Part shown: piece by piece, positions 40,555 through 53,047 of the stretch
Position numbering within the stretch: position 1 is the stretch's first letter
Layout of the letters: every line of letters begins with the position of its first letter
Origin: Tetrahymena elliotti 4EA
Lineage: Eukaryota; Ciliophora; Oligohymenophorea; Hymenostomatida; Tetrahymenidae
Assembly: GCA_000231825.2 (NCBI GenBank)
Contig: JH720310.1
Location: 1,148,989 to 1,212,988, forward strand
Reading direction: 5' to 3'
Length of the DNA stretch: 64,000 nucleotides
Notes under the pieces: model-generated
What the model was told of the DNA's origin: nothing
The model's database searches: none
What the model saw: the letters and a program-made list of their open reading frames with translations, nothing else
Translations under genes and position numbers: made by a program

Positions 40555-41975
40555 TAAAATTAGTCCATAAGAATCTTAATAAGTCATACATACCTTAGCA
40601 AATTGTAGTAATGTTTAAACATTGGCTCTCAACTTGAAGTAAAAAATTATTTATTTCTGCTTTTACTTAACAATTTAAAAATTTGTGTTTTTCTCTATTT
40701 TGATAATGAATGAATTATTATTTGTAGAATCAAACATTTTAAGCATAAATTCTAAAATTTTTAATAAAATAAAAAAGTGGTAACAAAATTGGGTTCAAAG
40801 GAGTAACATAACTTGGATTTGTTTTATCTAATTTAGTCAATCTATCCAGCCTTACTCTTTTTTTTTAGTAAAAATTAACATTAAAATAAAACTGAAGTGC
40901 CAAATAAACTCAAAAATATTTTTTGGTTAATTTTGAACTTATTAAAAAGTAATGCTCGGTAATAAATATTTTTTTATTTATAAAAAGTGGTAATGAAATA
41001 TCTTTAGGCTCTCATTTATCTCTTTGTCATAAAATCTAAACATTAAATCTTCAACTCATGTAATTTTTATTAATATTTATTAATTTAATTATATAATAAC
41101 TAATTGATGTAGTAAATTCTTACTCATTAAAAAATAACGCTTCGGCAATAAACATTTTTTTATTTATAAAAAGTTCTAATGAAATTTAAGATCAAGGGGC
41201 TCTATCTTTAGGTTCTCATTTATCTCTTTGTGATCAGATCTAGACATTAAATCTTTAACTCATGTAATTTTTATTAATATCTAATGCTTTTGATATTTCC
41301 TTATTATTAATTTAATTATATAATAACTGATTAATGTAGTAAATTCTTATTTATATATTTATTTATTTATTCATTCATTTATTTATTTATTTGTTTAAAG
41401 AATGAATAAAATTAGTGATCTTGGCATGTTTAATTTATGTTTTGCTTTAACAAAGTGCAAGAATATGTAAACTTTAGCGCTTCATCTAAAGTAAATAAAT
41501 CCTTTTAAAAATAAAATTAACACTTTAAATAATAATACAGCTTATTCTCATTAGTTTATTTATACTTTAAATTGGCAAAACTTTTAATTTGTATTCGTTT
41601 TATTAGTTTTTTTTATTAGATTTTAATAATCAAAATATAATTAAAAATAAATAGAGAGAATAGGATTGGAATTAAAGGAATTTTGGATTTAGGATCTATT
41701 CTAAAGCTTTTTGACAGACTTTCAACATTAACACTTGAAGTTGATAAGTAAAAAATTTTAATTTATATGTTATTTATTTAGATGATAATTAGATAGTGAA
41801 AAATATTTAATTTTTTAGTTAAAACATTTTAATTATGATTTTTTTATCTGATAAAAATATTTAAAATAGGATTTTATCATTCAAGAATAGAAAGTCAATT
41901 TTAAGTTTTAACAAGAAACTTAAAAAGGTTAAAAGGTTAGTTAAATTCAAATTATTTTTTACTGGTAATGAATGA
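40555..41975 (+). CDS. LRR gene C (exon-per-repeat), six LRR exons plus terminal exon
   Basis: Exons: 40555-40638 (84 nt, LANCSNVQTLALNLK), 40778-40867 (NKIGFKGVTQLGFVLSNL), 40988-41059 (72 nt, an 18-nt in-frame deletion), 41174-41263 (EIQDQGALSLGSHLSLC), 41401-41490 (LCFALTKCKNMQTLALHLK), 41655-41747 (93 nt) and terminal 41906-41975 (KKLKKVKRLVKFKLFFTGNE then TGA). Those without a length are 90 nt. All junctions are phase 2 with GT-AG. The third and fourth exons are near-identical in their second halves, a recent duplication. The basic-aliphatic end is shared with array E's terminal exon (AKRLVKLNF). The start exon is not found. A block after the gene (about 42300-42370) resembles the 3' flank of the intronless gene at 48495. 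Confidence 0.72.
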
Positions 41976-42570
41976 TACAAAAACTTTAGAAAAAATAAAA
42001 TAGCATTAAAGTTCATTATTGTCCTTTCTAGATAATTTGTTAATATTGTTTAAAACTTTAAAAAATATTCAAATCTCAAATGTTTTGTAATTACTTAAAA
42101 ATTAAAGGACTAAGCAATAAGAAATAACTATTTTTTTATGATATAAATTTTAATTTTAAGCAGAGAATAGATAATCTTAGATTTAAAAATATTTTCTACA
42201 AATTTAAAAAATTTTTGTTAAATTTAAATAAAAGCTGAAACTAGAAAGTAAAATAATAAGTTAAGATTAATATTTAATTGAATAACATGTGTTATTAAAA
42301 CCAAAAAGAAACAAAACAAATATGAAATCACATTGATTTGTTAAATTAAATGTTTCAAAAATGGACATGTACCCTGACTAATGTCTTCATTTTTCTTAGT
42401 TACATTCTCATAAGATTCTAATATCTATACATAATTTGATTTCCTCTAATTTTATTTTGGTTAAAATACAAAATTATTATAAAATTAGAAACAAATTTAG
42501 CATTTAAATTTTCCAAAAAAAAATAGATGCATCATTTGTTTATGAAATTATTTTTTTTCAAAGTTTTTAC

Positions 42571-43230
42571 TTGAGTTATAGCCTTAAAAATGAAACATTT
42601 AGATTGTTTAGTAAGGTCTAACAAAAATCCATTCCACCTTAACTGCTTCCTATTCTATTCCATCTTATAGAATAAAACCTTAAATTAGTATTTTGCTTAA
42701 GTAAATAAACTCTAATTCACCTTAAAGATAATGTTAAATTTGAAAGCTTTGGACATTAAGATATGCTTAAAACTAGTTTGATTATAGCCTCTTCTCCAAT
42801 TCTGTTATCACTTTTATTTAGATAATAAGTAAATGAATGCAATTATCATTAGTGAAAATAAACTTCATCAATTTACTCTAGCTATAAAATCAAGCTTTAT
42901 AGATTGATACAATGTTCTAAGGCTCTACCTATCTTCTAGATTTCATCATCACCAATCTCTCTATTTTATTAAATAATTTTGTTTTTTAAAAGAAAAAAGT
43001 TAAATAATTATTTTCATAAGATAATGTAAATAAAATTAAAACTTTAAGAATAAAGTAAATATATTTTAAGATATTTTTTAAACACTTAATAAGAAGACAA
43101 GCAGGGTAAAATTAGTATTTAGATAATTAAATGACCATATTGTTACCTTATATAGAATTCTAAAATAGAAAGATTTGTACAACTTTGTAAAGCAGTGCAT
43201 AAATTACCTATTTCATTGTCTTCGTATTTT
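42571..43230 (-). CDS. LRR gene F (exon-per-repeat), four exons recognised
   Basis: Transcription order: 43147-43230 (84 nt, NEIGNLCTALQSCTNLSILE), 42877-42960 (84 nt, EIGDDEIQKIGRALEHC), 42721-42810 (90 nt, NRIGEEAIIKLVLSISQC) and 42571-42663 (93 nt, NRIGSSQGGMDFCQTLLNNL). All four have AG/GT borders and phase-2 ends, with no TGA. Neither a start exon (above 43230) nor a terminal exon (below 42571) was recognised, so this is a partial model. The gene converges on LRR gene C, whose TGA lies at 41975. The repeats are more divergent from each other than those in arrays B or E, suggesting an older array. Confidence 0.6.
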
Positions 43231-44100
43231 CTTTATGTTAAGGAATTAGTATTAATTTTTAGTATCAAAAGATAAATAAAAAGCCTAGTAAGTAAACACA
43301 TTAGTCTTATTGGAAAAATGATTGAAACTATAAAAAGAAGCTTTAAAATAATTGCTACTAAATTCATGTAAAAAGCCTAGATATTATTAATCCAAATATT
43401 TTGATAATTTAATGTATTGTCTAAGATCTGCAAATATCGAATTTTTGATTAAGTATACATAGTAAATAATAATTTTACTTTTATCCTAAATTTATATTCA
43501 AATTCGCGTATGATGATAAATTTGAGTTAACAAACTTTTTTTAAAAAAAAGCATTAAACTAAATGGTAGACATAATTTTTATAAACTTAGCTTAGATCAC
43601 TGAATAAGTATGCTTCTTAAATTATGTTTGATTTGGAATCCATTTTGTAAATATGATTTTTAGTCAATTTATTATCTCTTAATTAATTTTTATGAATAAT
43701 TTAATTGTGGTGAATTTCTTTATTTTAAACAAATTAATTTACCTTGAGCTATCTAAGAATAGTCAAAATTAACAAAAAAAAATTTAGATTCAAAAAAGTA
43801 CAAATATCCATCCATTAATAAATTAGTTATTCTTGTTTTTTACTGATTTTAATTTGCAATAGAAAACTCCTCATATTCATAGTTATTTGAGGTTAGATAA
43901 AGAGTGATCACGAATAAAAACACTGAAATCAATAATTCTAAAAAAGTTCATTTCATATTAGATTAATATGAGACCTAGAAATATCTATTTGTCATATGAA
44001 TTTTTATTAGAGTCGCTTTTAAATATTATTAAAAAAATGGTTAATCTAAAAAAAGAATAACTTGCTTTTATTTGTTTCAGATTTATTTTGTACCTCAATA
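43231..44100. other. Spacer, no gene seen
   Basis: AT-rich region between LRR gene F and the duplicated block that starts near 44100. No LRR exon signature or other pattern was recognised. Confidence 0.4.
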
Positions 44101-45058
44101 ATTGAATTAATTTATAAAACTTACAAGTAATTTTAGAAATAGAAAAATTATAGATGAAATCAGTGTTTAATAAATGAATGATAAATTTAATAAAATTTAA
44201 TGTTAATTTTTTATTAAAATAAATGTGATATTGTAATACTTCTAGTTGTATAATAAATTTGAATCTATTTAATAAATTGAGAAATTTAATTGAGAAGTAT
44301 TTTATTAAATATTATGTCAAAATATGTTTAATTTATTAATTATTCATATTCTTAAAATTTATATTCATTGTTTAAAATTTGCTTTATACAAAAAATTTAT
44401 AAATAGGTCTAAAATGAGTTTTGAATAACTATTCAATATTCTTGAAAAAAAAAATGGTTGGCTCAAAAAATATAAGCCTACTCAAGTCAGATTTATTTAT
44501 ATATTATAATCTAAGTGATTGAATATAATTGAAATATATTTTTACATAAAGATCTTGTTATTATTCAATAAATTAGAAATTGAATAAAATAGAATGTTAA
44601 TTTTTGTTTAAAATAAATGTAAACAGTCCTTCTGATTTCCGACTAACTCATTTGAAGAATTGAGAAATTTGATTTGTTAATATTTTATCCAATTTATTTC
44701 AAGTACCTAGATATCTTTAATTAATCATTTGTATTTTAAATAATATACAGTGGATTCTCATTAATTAATGGCTATTTTCAAAAAAAGAATGAATTTCTAT
44801 CTAATATTTGGGATCAAAAATTTTGATAAAGTTTGTTTTGAAAAGTACCTTAATATATGAGATTCAAGGGTATATATCTATTTTCATTGAAAGATATATT
44901 TTTTATTCTTAAGAATTATATAGCTTGAAGCAAATTTTATATTCATATTTTTGATGGATATTTTAAATCAAATTTGATTAAAAAGTGTGCTATAAATATT
45001 TGAAGATTAAGATTAAATAAATAATTATTTCATTTAAAAGAAACAAAATAGAAGAAAA
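44100..45058 (+). repeat. Duplicated 5' flank of unit 1, with ~380-bp tandem subrepeats
   Basis: Two copies of a ~380-bp noncoding subrepeat are marked by AATTGAGAAATTT at 44275 and 44658 and by the conserved sentence around ATGGTTGGCTCAAAAA. The same flank precedes the homologous genes at 48495 and 51275 and, inverted, the pseudogene at 53635-55391. It ends at the ATG of the unit-1 gene and is likely to include its promoter. Confidence 0.7.
44745..44880. mobile_element. Small inverted-repeat element (MITE-like) inside the unit-1 flank
   Basis: The left end TACAGTGGATTCTCATTAAT and the right end, read in reverse complement as TACCCTTGAATCTCATATAT, are imperfect terminal inverted repeats of about 35 bp. 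Both continue into TTTTCAAA. The interior is noncoding. Related ends occur alone at about 47089-47125 and 57243-57276. A nonautonomous DNA transposon remnant fits, but target duplications are uncertain in AT-rich DNA. Confidence 0.5.
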
Positions 45059-46834
45059 ATGATCTTAAATTTAAACAATAAAATAAAGGATTCCCAATCT
45101 TTCTTTAAGAATGTTTAGGAAGAGAAAATACACAAAATAGAGATAAGTATGAAAAATGTAGCATTTCTTGAAGCAGATGGAATGAACTAATTTATTTAAA
45201 GGTTGTCTAAGTTTGTGAATTCTACCTAATTTACTCTACATCTGTAAAATCAAAAGATCAGTGACGATTGCTTTGAATAACTTTCTTTATCTATTTAAAA
45301 AATGGAAAAGCTTGAATCATTTACCTTAAATTCAACCAACACAAAAATCTCTTAAAATTAAATGGACTCTTTATTTAGTTCTGTTGGTGGACATTCATTT
45401 ATTTAATTTGTAAATATTAAAATAAATTAATACAAAAACTAGAATGAATAATAATAAATATCTGTTTTTAAACATTTTGAGCATGCAAATAACTTAAAAA
45501 ATTTTTAATTTGCTATTGAAGAGGGGTAAAAGGGATACTCTGGATAATACATATATCAAGGAGAAACAAATAAATTAAGAATAAATCCTGAAAGTTGTGA
45601 AATCGAAGAGAGCGAGTTTAAACATTTTCATTAATTTATTTTGAATAGGAATGGGATAAAAGAGTTTCTTTTGTTTTCTTATTAAACAAATCTATCTGTT
45701 AGTGATGTAGAATATATATTTAAATCTTTGGCAAGTGTTCCTTCACTAGAGAATATCCATTTGGAAATCAAGAGAAAGACATTTGCTTTAGAAGATTATT
45801 TATTTCAAATAAAGTATTTACAATAATCAAAGTAACTTAAATCATTGTAATGTTAATTAACAGATACTCTTAATTATGATAAATATGGAAATATTGAATA
45901 CAATTCAGATTTAAATTAAATTCAAATTTCTTTAAATGGTACATAAATACAGGAAAATAATGCTGAATCGTTGAGCTAATTCATAAAAAGCTTTGAAGAA
46001 TTAAAAAAATTGAAAATAAAATTTGAAACCGTTGAAATTTAACCAAAATAGTTAGGAATTTTATTGAGCTTTTTAAGAGGTCATTCATCTATTAAAGATT
46101 TAACCTTCAATTTTTCCCATAAATAAATAAATTCTGAATAATTGCTAGCTTTAACATAAGAATTGAAATAATCTAAATCTCTTGAAAATTTAGATATTAT
46201 TTTAGACAGGACTGAATTAGATGAGTAAGGAAATGATATATTGTCATAATAACTTTCTTAATTAGAAAATATTAAAACTCTTAAATATGAACCACTTTTT
46301 AATAAAATTGATATTTCAACTTCTTTCATCAATGAAATTTCTAAAAATTAAAGCTTATAAGAACTCCAGATAACTCTTTGTCATTTAGAAAATCACCAAA
46401 ACTATTAAGAAAGTATGAAAAAGTTGTTAAGCATGCATAGTTTAAAGAATCTAACATTATATTTTTACATAAGTCTTACTCATGAGGTTGACTTTTTCAA
46501 AAATTTAGCTGAAATTTAATAAACTAATTTATAGCATCTTAAAATAGTACTTAACAGTGAACTTTGTCAAGAAAAATAGAATATGTTCTTTGCAAATCTA
46601 GGTAAGCAACTATCATCATAAACAGTAATTCATAATATTACAATAGAAGTTTGTAATGTAAATGATTTTGGAGCAAGTGTCGAATTTTTTAAAAATTTAA
46701 ATTAAACTGAATTCTATACATTTAACTTCACATTTAATAATTACAATAGATACTACTTTGGAGATAGCTTAAACAAACTCAAGTTCAATTGCTATAAAAA
46801 ACTTTAAAAAGTTGTTAATTTAATATTTAATTGA
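45059..46834 (+). CDS. Intronless LRR-like protein, unit 1 (591 aa)
   Basis: An uninterrupted frame of 592 codons from ATG to TGA with TAA/TAG as Gln and no intron needed. The protein is a series of ~25-30-residue Leu/Ile/Phe-rich repeats, such as LESFTLNSTNTKISQNQ, LENLDIILDRTELDEQG and LKNLTLYF, of irregular RI/RNI-like LRR type. No signal peptide or membrane segment is visible. The start is supported by the two paralogues, which all begin within GAAGAAAAATGA. Nearly the whole length aligns with the genes at 48495 and 51275 without gaps that break frame, suggesting constraint. Function unknown; LRR proteins are usually binding modules. Confidence 0.85.
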
Positions 46835-47270
46835 AGAATAACATAACACCAAATCTCTAAAATAAAATTTTTTATCCAAAAATTATTAAATAAATATTAT
46901 TAATTCCTTTCCTTTAAATTGTATGTATACATTCATCATTTACATAGATCTATTCTCATTTTTAAATTTTCTTGTACATTATTTTAATTTCAAGTTTTGT
47001 GTAAACATTTACTTACATTTTTCAAAAAGTAATAATTAAATTTACAAATTCATGAATATTAATTAACTAACTAATAATACTATCTTAAATACTGTGGATT
47101 CTCATATATTAAAGTACTTTTCAAAATTTTTGGTTCTTTATTGAAAATAAAAAAATATTTTTGAAAATTCTGAATTTTTACTTTTTTAAACTAGGTGCAT
47201 ATTCAATGGTACCGATAATATATTCTTCAAAAAAATGGTTGACCAAAAAAAGAATAGTTAATATCCCTTT
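46835..47270. other. 3' flank of unit 1 and junction to unit 2
   Basis: The part after the stop (ACATTATTTTAATTTCAAGTTTTGTGTAAAC at about 46976-47006) is matched after the gene at 51275 and after the fragment at 57906. At about 47089-47125 lies a lone copy of the inverted-repeat element end (GTGGATTCTCATATATTAAA). Confidence 0.55.
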
Positions 47271-48494
47271 CAGATTTATTTATATTCCGTATCTTAATAA
47301 TTGAATGATATAATAAAGTAGACCAATATCTGTAAAAATACAAAAATTTTGGTTGAAATTACTGTCTAATATATTAATATATGACAAATTTAATAAAAAA
47401 GAATGTTAATTTTTGTTTAAAAGAAATATAAACAGTTAATCATTCTAATTTTATATTAAATACAAACTATTTGGCAAATTGAGAAATTTAATTGATAAAT
47501 ATTTTATCAAATATTCTGTTAATCGTATTCTCAATAGAATATTTGTTTATATTCATTTAATTGAATTTATCTTTGTTACAAACAATTTATAATTAGATCT
47601 TCAATGATTTATGTATGTATTAAATATTCATGAAAAAAATGATTGCTCAAAAAAAAGCTGACATGTGTCATATTTATTTGTATATTTTCTGTTTAAAATT
47701 GAGTGATTTAAAGTTATCAAAATATATTTTTAGAAATAGAAAGATCTTGTTATTGTTCAAGCAATTAGAAATTTAATAAAATTGAATGTTAATTTTTGTT
47801 TAAAATAAATTTTTTTTTAAGTTTTGTAATAAATTTGAACCTATTTAATAAATTGAGAAATTTAATAGAGTAGTATTTTATCTAATATTGTTTCAAAGTA
47901 TGTTCTAAATTCAATAGTAGATTTATTTATCTTCATTTAATAAAATTTGCTTTCATAAAGAGACAGCTTATAAATAGGCCTTAAAAGAGTTTTGATTAAG
48001 TATTCATTATTCTTTAAAAAAATGGTTGGCTCAAAAATTTTAGTTTATTCAAGTAATATTTTCTTTTTAAAATTGAGGGATTGAAAGTAGTTGAAACATG
48101 TTTTTAGAAGGAGAAGGTCTTGCTATTGCTTAATAATTTAGGAATTTAATAAAATAGAATGCTAATTTTTATTTCAAATAAATGTAAACAGTATTTCTGA
48201 TTTCCTTCTCAATACCAACCAGCCAACTCAGTTGAGAAATTTGATTTGTTAATATTTTATACCTTGAATTTCAAGTACCTAAATATCTTTATATTTTAAA
48301 TCATATATTTATTTAAAGATATTTTTTTTATTCCAAATTTTTATTAAATTTTAAGACAATTTGCTCTTCTTATTTTTTATGGATTTTTTGATAAAATTTG
48401 ATCAAAAAATATGATATAAATTTTAGAAGAAGAGATTATAAAGAGTAAATAAATAAATAGCAAATTAATTCAAAAGAAACTAAATTGAAGAAAA
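47270..48494 (+). repeat. Duplicated 5' flank of unit 2, three ~377-bp tandem subrepeats
   Basis: The marker (A/G)(A/T)TTGAGAAATTT recurs at 47477, 47851 and 48231, giving periods of 374 and 380 bp. This is one more subrepeat copy than in units 1 and 3. It ends at the ATG of the unit-2 gene. Confidence 0.7.
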
Positions 48495-50252
48495 ATGACC
48501 TTAAAATTAAGCAAGAAAATAAAGGATAATCAATCTTACTTTAAGAATATCTAAGATGAGACAATATCCAGAATAGAGATAAATATAAATAAGGCGACTT
48601 TTCTTGAATTAAATGGAATGAAATATTTTTTTTAAAGATTGTCTAAATTTGTGAATTTGAAAACATTTTATCTAACTCTGAGAGATTAATAGATCAGTGA
48701 CGATTGCTTTGAATAACTGTTATTATCTATTTAAAAAATGGAGAATCTAGAATTATTTACCTTAAATTCATTCAACACAAAGATCTCTTAAAACTAAATT
48801 AATTTTTTACTTCGTTCTATTGGTGGTCTTTCATTCATATAAGTTGTAGATATTGCAATAAAAGATTATAAAATAGAGAACGAATAATAATAACAATTAT
48901 CTGTTTTTAAACATTTTGAGCATGCCAAAAACTTAAAAACTTTCGAATTTCAATTCTAGAATAACTATCAAAAATATAAAGGGTATTTTAGATCTACTCA
49001 TTTAAGTATATATATATTAGATTGTGAAGTTGAAGAGAATGAATTTTAGCATCTTCATTAATTTAGCATAGAATATTTTAGTATGGAATCAAGTAACTCA
49101 AATTTATCTCCTAATCATCTAGAATACCTATTTAAATATTTAGCAAGTTTTCCTTAGCTAAATGAAATAAATTTAGATATCAACCAAAAGAATTTGGCTA
49201 TAGAAGATAATTTATCTCTAATAAAATATTTAGAATAATCTAAACAAATTAAATAATTGAAATATAAATAAGAAGATGAAAAGAAATATGGGTATATTTA
49301 ATATAGATAAAATTATCATGATTTGAGGTTTTATTTAACAGATGTTCAAATAAATGAAAATAATACCTAATCTTTTTGCTAATTCTTAAAAAGTATCTAG
49401 TAAGAGTTAAAAATAATCAGTATATAATTTAAAGGTGTTGAAATTTAATCAAAACAATTAGGAATTTTATTTAGCTTTTTAAAATATTCATTAATAATAG
49501 AATTTTTCTTACTTTTTTCAAATAAAAAAATAAATTCTGAATAATTGTAAGTTCTAGGATTAGAATTAATATAGTGTAAATCTCTTGAAAATCTATTTCT
49601 TAATTTAAAAGACACAGAATTGGATGAATAAGGAAATGATTTATTTTCATAATAACTTTCTTAACTAGAGAATATTCATACTCTTAGATATCACACATTT
49701 TTTGATAAAATTGATATTTCAACTTCCTTTATTAATGAAATTATTCAAAATTAAAGCTTAGAAAAACTCGAATTAGGTTTTACTCCTTTAGAAAATCACT
49801 AAAACCATGAAGAAAGTATGAAAAAGCTGTTCAGCATGCATAGCTTAAAGTATCTAACATTATCTTTTTAGAATTTTTCTTAAGATATTAATATTTTCAA
49901 AAATGGAGCTAAAATATAATAAACTAATTTGTAGCATCTAAAAATACAACTTATTAATGAAAAGTTTCATGAAAAAGATTTTTCATACTTATTAGCAAAT
50001 TTGGGCAAGGATCTCAAATCTTTAACAGTAATTCGTAATATTACAATAGATGTTTACAATATTATTGATTTTGTGGGATTTGCTGAATTTTTTAAAAGTT
50101 TAAGTAAGGCTTAATTCTATACTTTGAACTTCTATTTTAGTTACTATACATATGGCTTTGATGAACCTTTAGAAAAACTCAAGTTATATTGCATGAAAAA
50201 TCTTTAAAAAGCTGTTTAATTTAAATTTCAAAGTTTTATGGCAAATTGGTGA
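48495..50252 (+). CDS. Intronless LRR-like protein, unit 2 (585 aa)
   Basis: 586 codons, ATG to TGA, no introns. It starts MTLKLSKKIKDNQSYFKNIQ, parallel to MILNLNNKIKDSQSFFKNVQ in unit 1. Irregular LRR-like repeats run throughout (LENLFLNLKDTELDEQGNDL, LEKLELGFTPLENHQN, LKYLTLSF), ending KNLQKAVQFKFQSFMANW. It is the most divergent of the three intact copies, and is the copy most like the inverted pseudogene at 53635-55391 (shared KLYCMKNLQKAV end). No signal peptide, coiled coil or catalytic motif was seen. Its 3' flank, not that of the other copies, resembles the 3' flank of LRR gene C. Confidence 0.85.
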
Positions 50253-50524
50253 AAATACGAAAAGAATAAGATAACTGTGAATTGAATAACAAGCATTATT
50301 TGAACAAACAAGAAACAAAAACAGATATGAAAGTAAAAATATTTGTGAAATTAAATATTTCAAAAATGGACAACAAGCTAAACTAATTTTTTCATTTTTT
50401 CTTATTAGATATAATATGCTTCAAATTTCTAAACCTAATTTGATTTCCCTTAATTTTAAATAGGTGAAAAATAAATTTAATTACTCTACACATGTATTCT
50501 ATTTGTATGTAGCCTTTAATAAGG

Positions 50525-50542
50525 TAGTACCCTAGGGTACTA
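50525..50542. repeat. 18-bp perfect palindrome at the unit 2/3 junction
   Basis: TAGTACCCTAGGGTACTA is its own reverse complement over 18 bases, with an unusual G/C content for this locus. About 8 bp downstream the homology of unit 3 with unit 1 begins (ATAGATGAAATCAGTG at 50551, compared with the same words at 44148). Confidence 0.9.
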
Positions 50543-50550
50543 TATATATC

Positions 50551-51274
50551 ATAGATGAAATCAGTGTTTAATAAATGATAAATTTAATAAAAATTGAATG
50601 TCAATTTTTTATTAAAATAAATGTAATCTGTACTTTTAGTTTTGTAATAAATTTGAACCTATTTAATAAATTGAGAAATTTAATTGAGAAGTCTTTTATT
50701 AAATGTTATGTCAAAATATATTTTAATTTCTCATTTATTATTGAATCCAATTTGCTAACAGCAATTTATAAATAAGTCTTGAATGAGCTTTGAACAAGTA
50801 TGTAAATAAATGCTTAGCTCAAAAAATGTTAGCTTACTCAAGTAAGTTTTATTTTTATAATTTCTGTTTAAAATTGAGTGATCGAAAGTAATCTAAATAT
50901 ATCTTTAGAAATAGAAAGATCTTTATTATTGTTCAATAAATAATAAATTTAATAAAAATAAATGTTAATTTTTGTTTAAAATAAATGTAAACAGCACTTC
51001 TGATTTCCTTCAAATGCCAACTCATCTCTCAAGTTGAGAAATTTGATTTGTTTATATTTTATCCAATTTATTTCAAGCATCCAAATATCTTTAATTAATA
51101 GTTTGATTCTTTAATCTTACTTTTATCTAAAGATAATTCTTTTATTCCAAAGAATTTTTCTTATTCATATTTTAATGGATCTTTTAATATTGATTAAAAA
51201 GTGTGATAGAAATATTAGAAGAAAATTTTATAAAAAATAAATCAATAATTAAAAAGTTCCTAAATAGAAGAAAA
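50551..51274 (+). repeat. Duplicated 5' flank of unit 3, two ~365-bp subrepeats
   Basis: It starts with the words ATAGATGAAATCAGTGTTTA also found at 44148. Subrepeat markers lie at about 50669 and 51033. It ends at the ATG of the unit-3 gene. Confidence 0.7.
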
Positions 51275-53047
51275 ATGATCATATATTTAAATTTTAAAGT
51301 AAGAGATTATAAATCTTATTTCAGTGATGCTATTGAGGAAGATAAAATATCTGAAATAAAGATAACCATGAAAAATGTAATATTTATTCAAGTAGATGGA
51401 ATGAGATTATTTATTTAAAGGTTGTCTACGTTTGTGAATTTGAACACATTTACTCTAGATCTGTAAAATCAAAAGATCTGTGACGATTTCTTTGAATAGC
51501 TTTATTTATCTCTTTAAGAAATGGAAAAGCTAAAAAAATTTACCTTAAATTCAACCAACACAAAGATCTCTTAAAACTAAATTAATTCTTTATTTAGTAT
51601 TTTGGAAGATCATTCATCTATTTAATTTGTAGAAATTTAAATAAAATAATACTAATTCGAGAATGAATAATAATAACACTTATCTATTTTTAAATATTTT
51701 GAATCAGCCGAAAACTTATAAGCTATTAATTTTTCTATGGAAGATGGGTAAAAGAAATATTCTGGAAACTATTCATAAGTACAGGGAGCAAAGAGGTTAA
51801 GAATAGAGGCTAAATTTTTTGAAATCTCAGAAAACGAATTTAAACATATTAATTAATTTATATTGAATAGGAATGGGATAAAAGCTTTTACTTTGATATT
51901 TAATCGAGCAAATCTATCTCTTAATAACTTAGAATACATATTTAAATCTATAGTAAGTGTTTCTACACCAGAGGAAATCCGTTTGGAAATCAATCAAAAT
52001 AATTTAGTTTTAGAAGATTATTTATTACAAATAAAATATTTATAATAATCAAAATAACTTAAATCATTGAAATATAAAATATAAGATTATGACATTTTGG
52101 GAAATCTTGAATATCATTCAGATTTAAATTAAATTGAAATTTCTTTACATAGTGTATCAATAAATGAAAGTAATGCTGAATCTTTTAGCTAATTCATAAA
52201 AAGCTTTGAAGAATTATAAAAAATAAAAATGAATTTTCGCTTATTTGAAATTTAACCAAAATAATTAGGAATTTTTTTGAGCTTTTTAAGAGATCATTCT
52301 TCTATTAAAGATTTATCCTTCCTTTTTTCCAATAATAAATTAAACTCTGAATAATTGCTAGCTTTAACATAAGAATTGAAATAATCCAAATCTCTTGAAA
52401 ATTTAGATATTATTTTAGATAGACCCTAATTAGATGAATAAGGAAATTATATATTGTCATAATAACTTTCTTAATTAGAAAATATTAAAAATCTTAAATA
52501 TGAACCACTTTTCAATAAAACTGATATTTCAACTACTTTTATTAATGAAATTTCTAAAAATTAAAGCTTATAAGAACTACAGATTACTCTTTGTCATTTA
52601 GAAAATCACCAAAACTATTAAGAAAGTATGAAAAAATTGTTAAGCATGCATAGTTTAAAGACTCTAACATTATATTTTTACATAAGTCTTAGTTATGAGG
52701 TTGAATTTTTCAAAAATTTAGCTGAAATATAGTAAACTAATTTGTAGCATCTTATAATAATACTTGACAGTGAACGTTGTAAAGAAGATTAGATATAATT
52801 ATTTGGAAACCTAGGTAAGCAACTATCTAAAACAGTAATTCGTAATATTACAATAAAAGTTTACCATAATAGGGATTTTATTAGAACAAGTGTCGAACTT
52901 TTTAAAAATTTAAATTAAGCTCAATTCTAAACATTAAACTTCCAATTTAATGACTCCTATATTTTTGAATGTAGAAATAGCTTAAACAAACTCATGTTGG
53001 ATTGCAAAAAAAAACATTAAAGACTTGTTAATTTAAAATTTAATTGA
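51275..53047 (+). CDS. Intronless LRR-like protein, unit 3 (590 aa)
   Basis: 591 codons from ATG (51275) to TGA (53045-53047), no introns. An in-frame upstream GTG does not count; the ATG matches the paralogues' start. It is closest to unit 1 (shared LSFLRxHSSIKDL, LCHLENHQNYQESMKKLLSM, SLNKLxxDCKK/FNCYK ends). Repeats are of the irregular LRR type, with conserved Leu/Ile spacing. No frame-breaking difference from unit 1 was seen, so both may be expressed. It converges with the pseudogene on the other strand, stop to stop about 590 bp apart. Confidence 0.85.

Noticed and set aside
42300..43230. Long minus-strand open frame across the LRR C/F junction
   Set aside because: Length alone is not evidence with only TGA as stop; it runs through intron-like AT-rich DNA of gene C.
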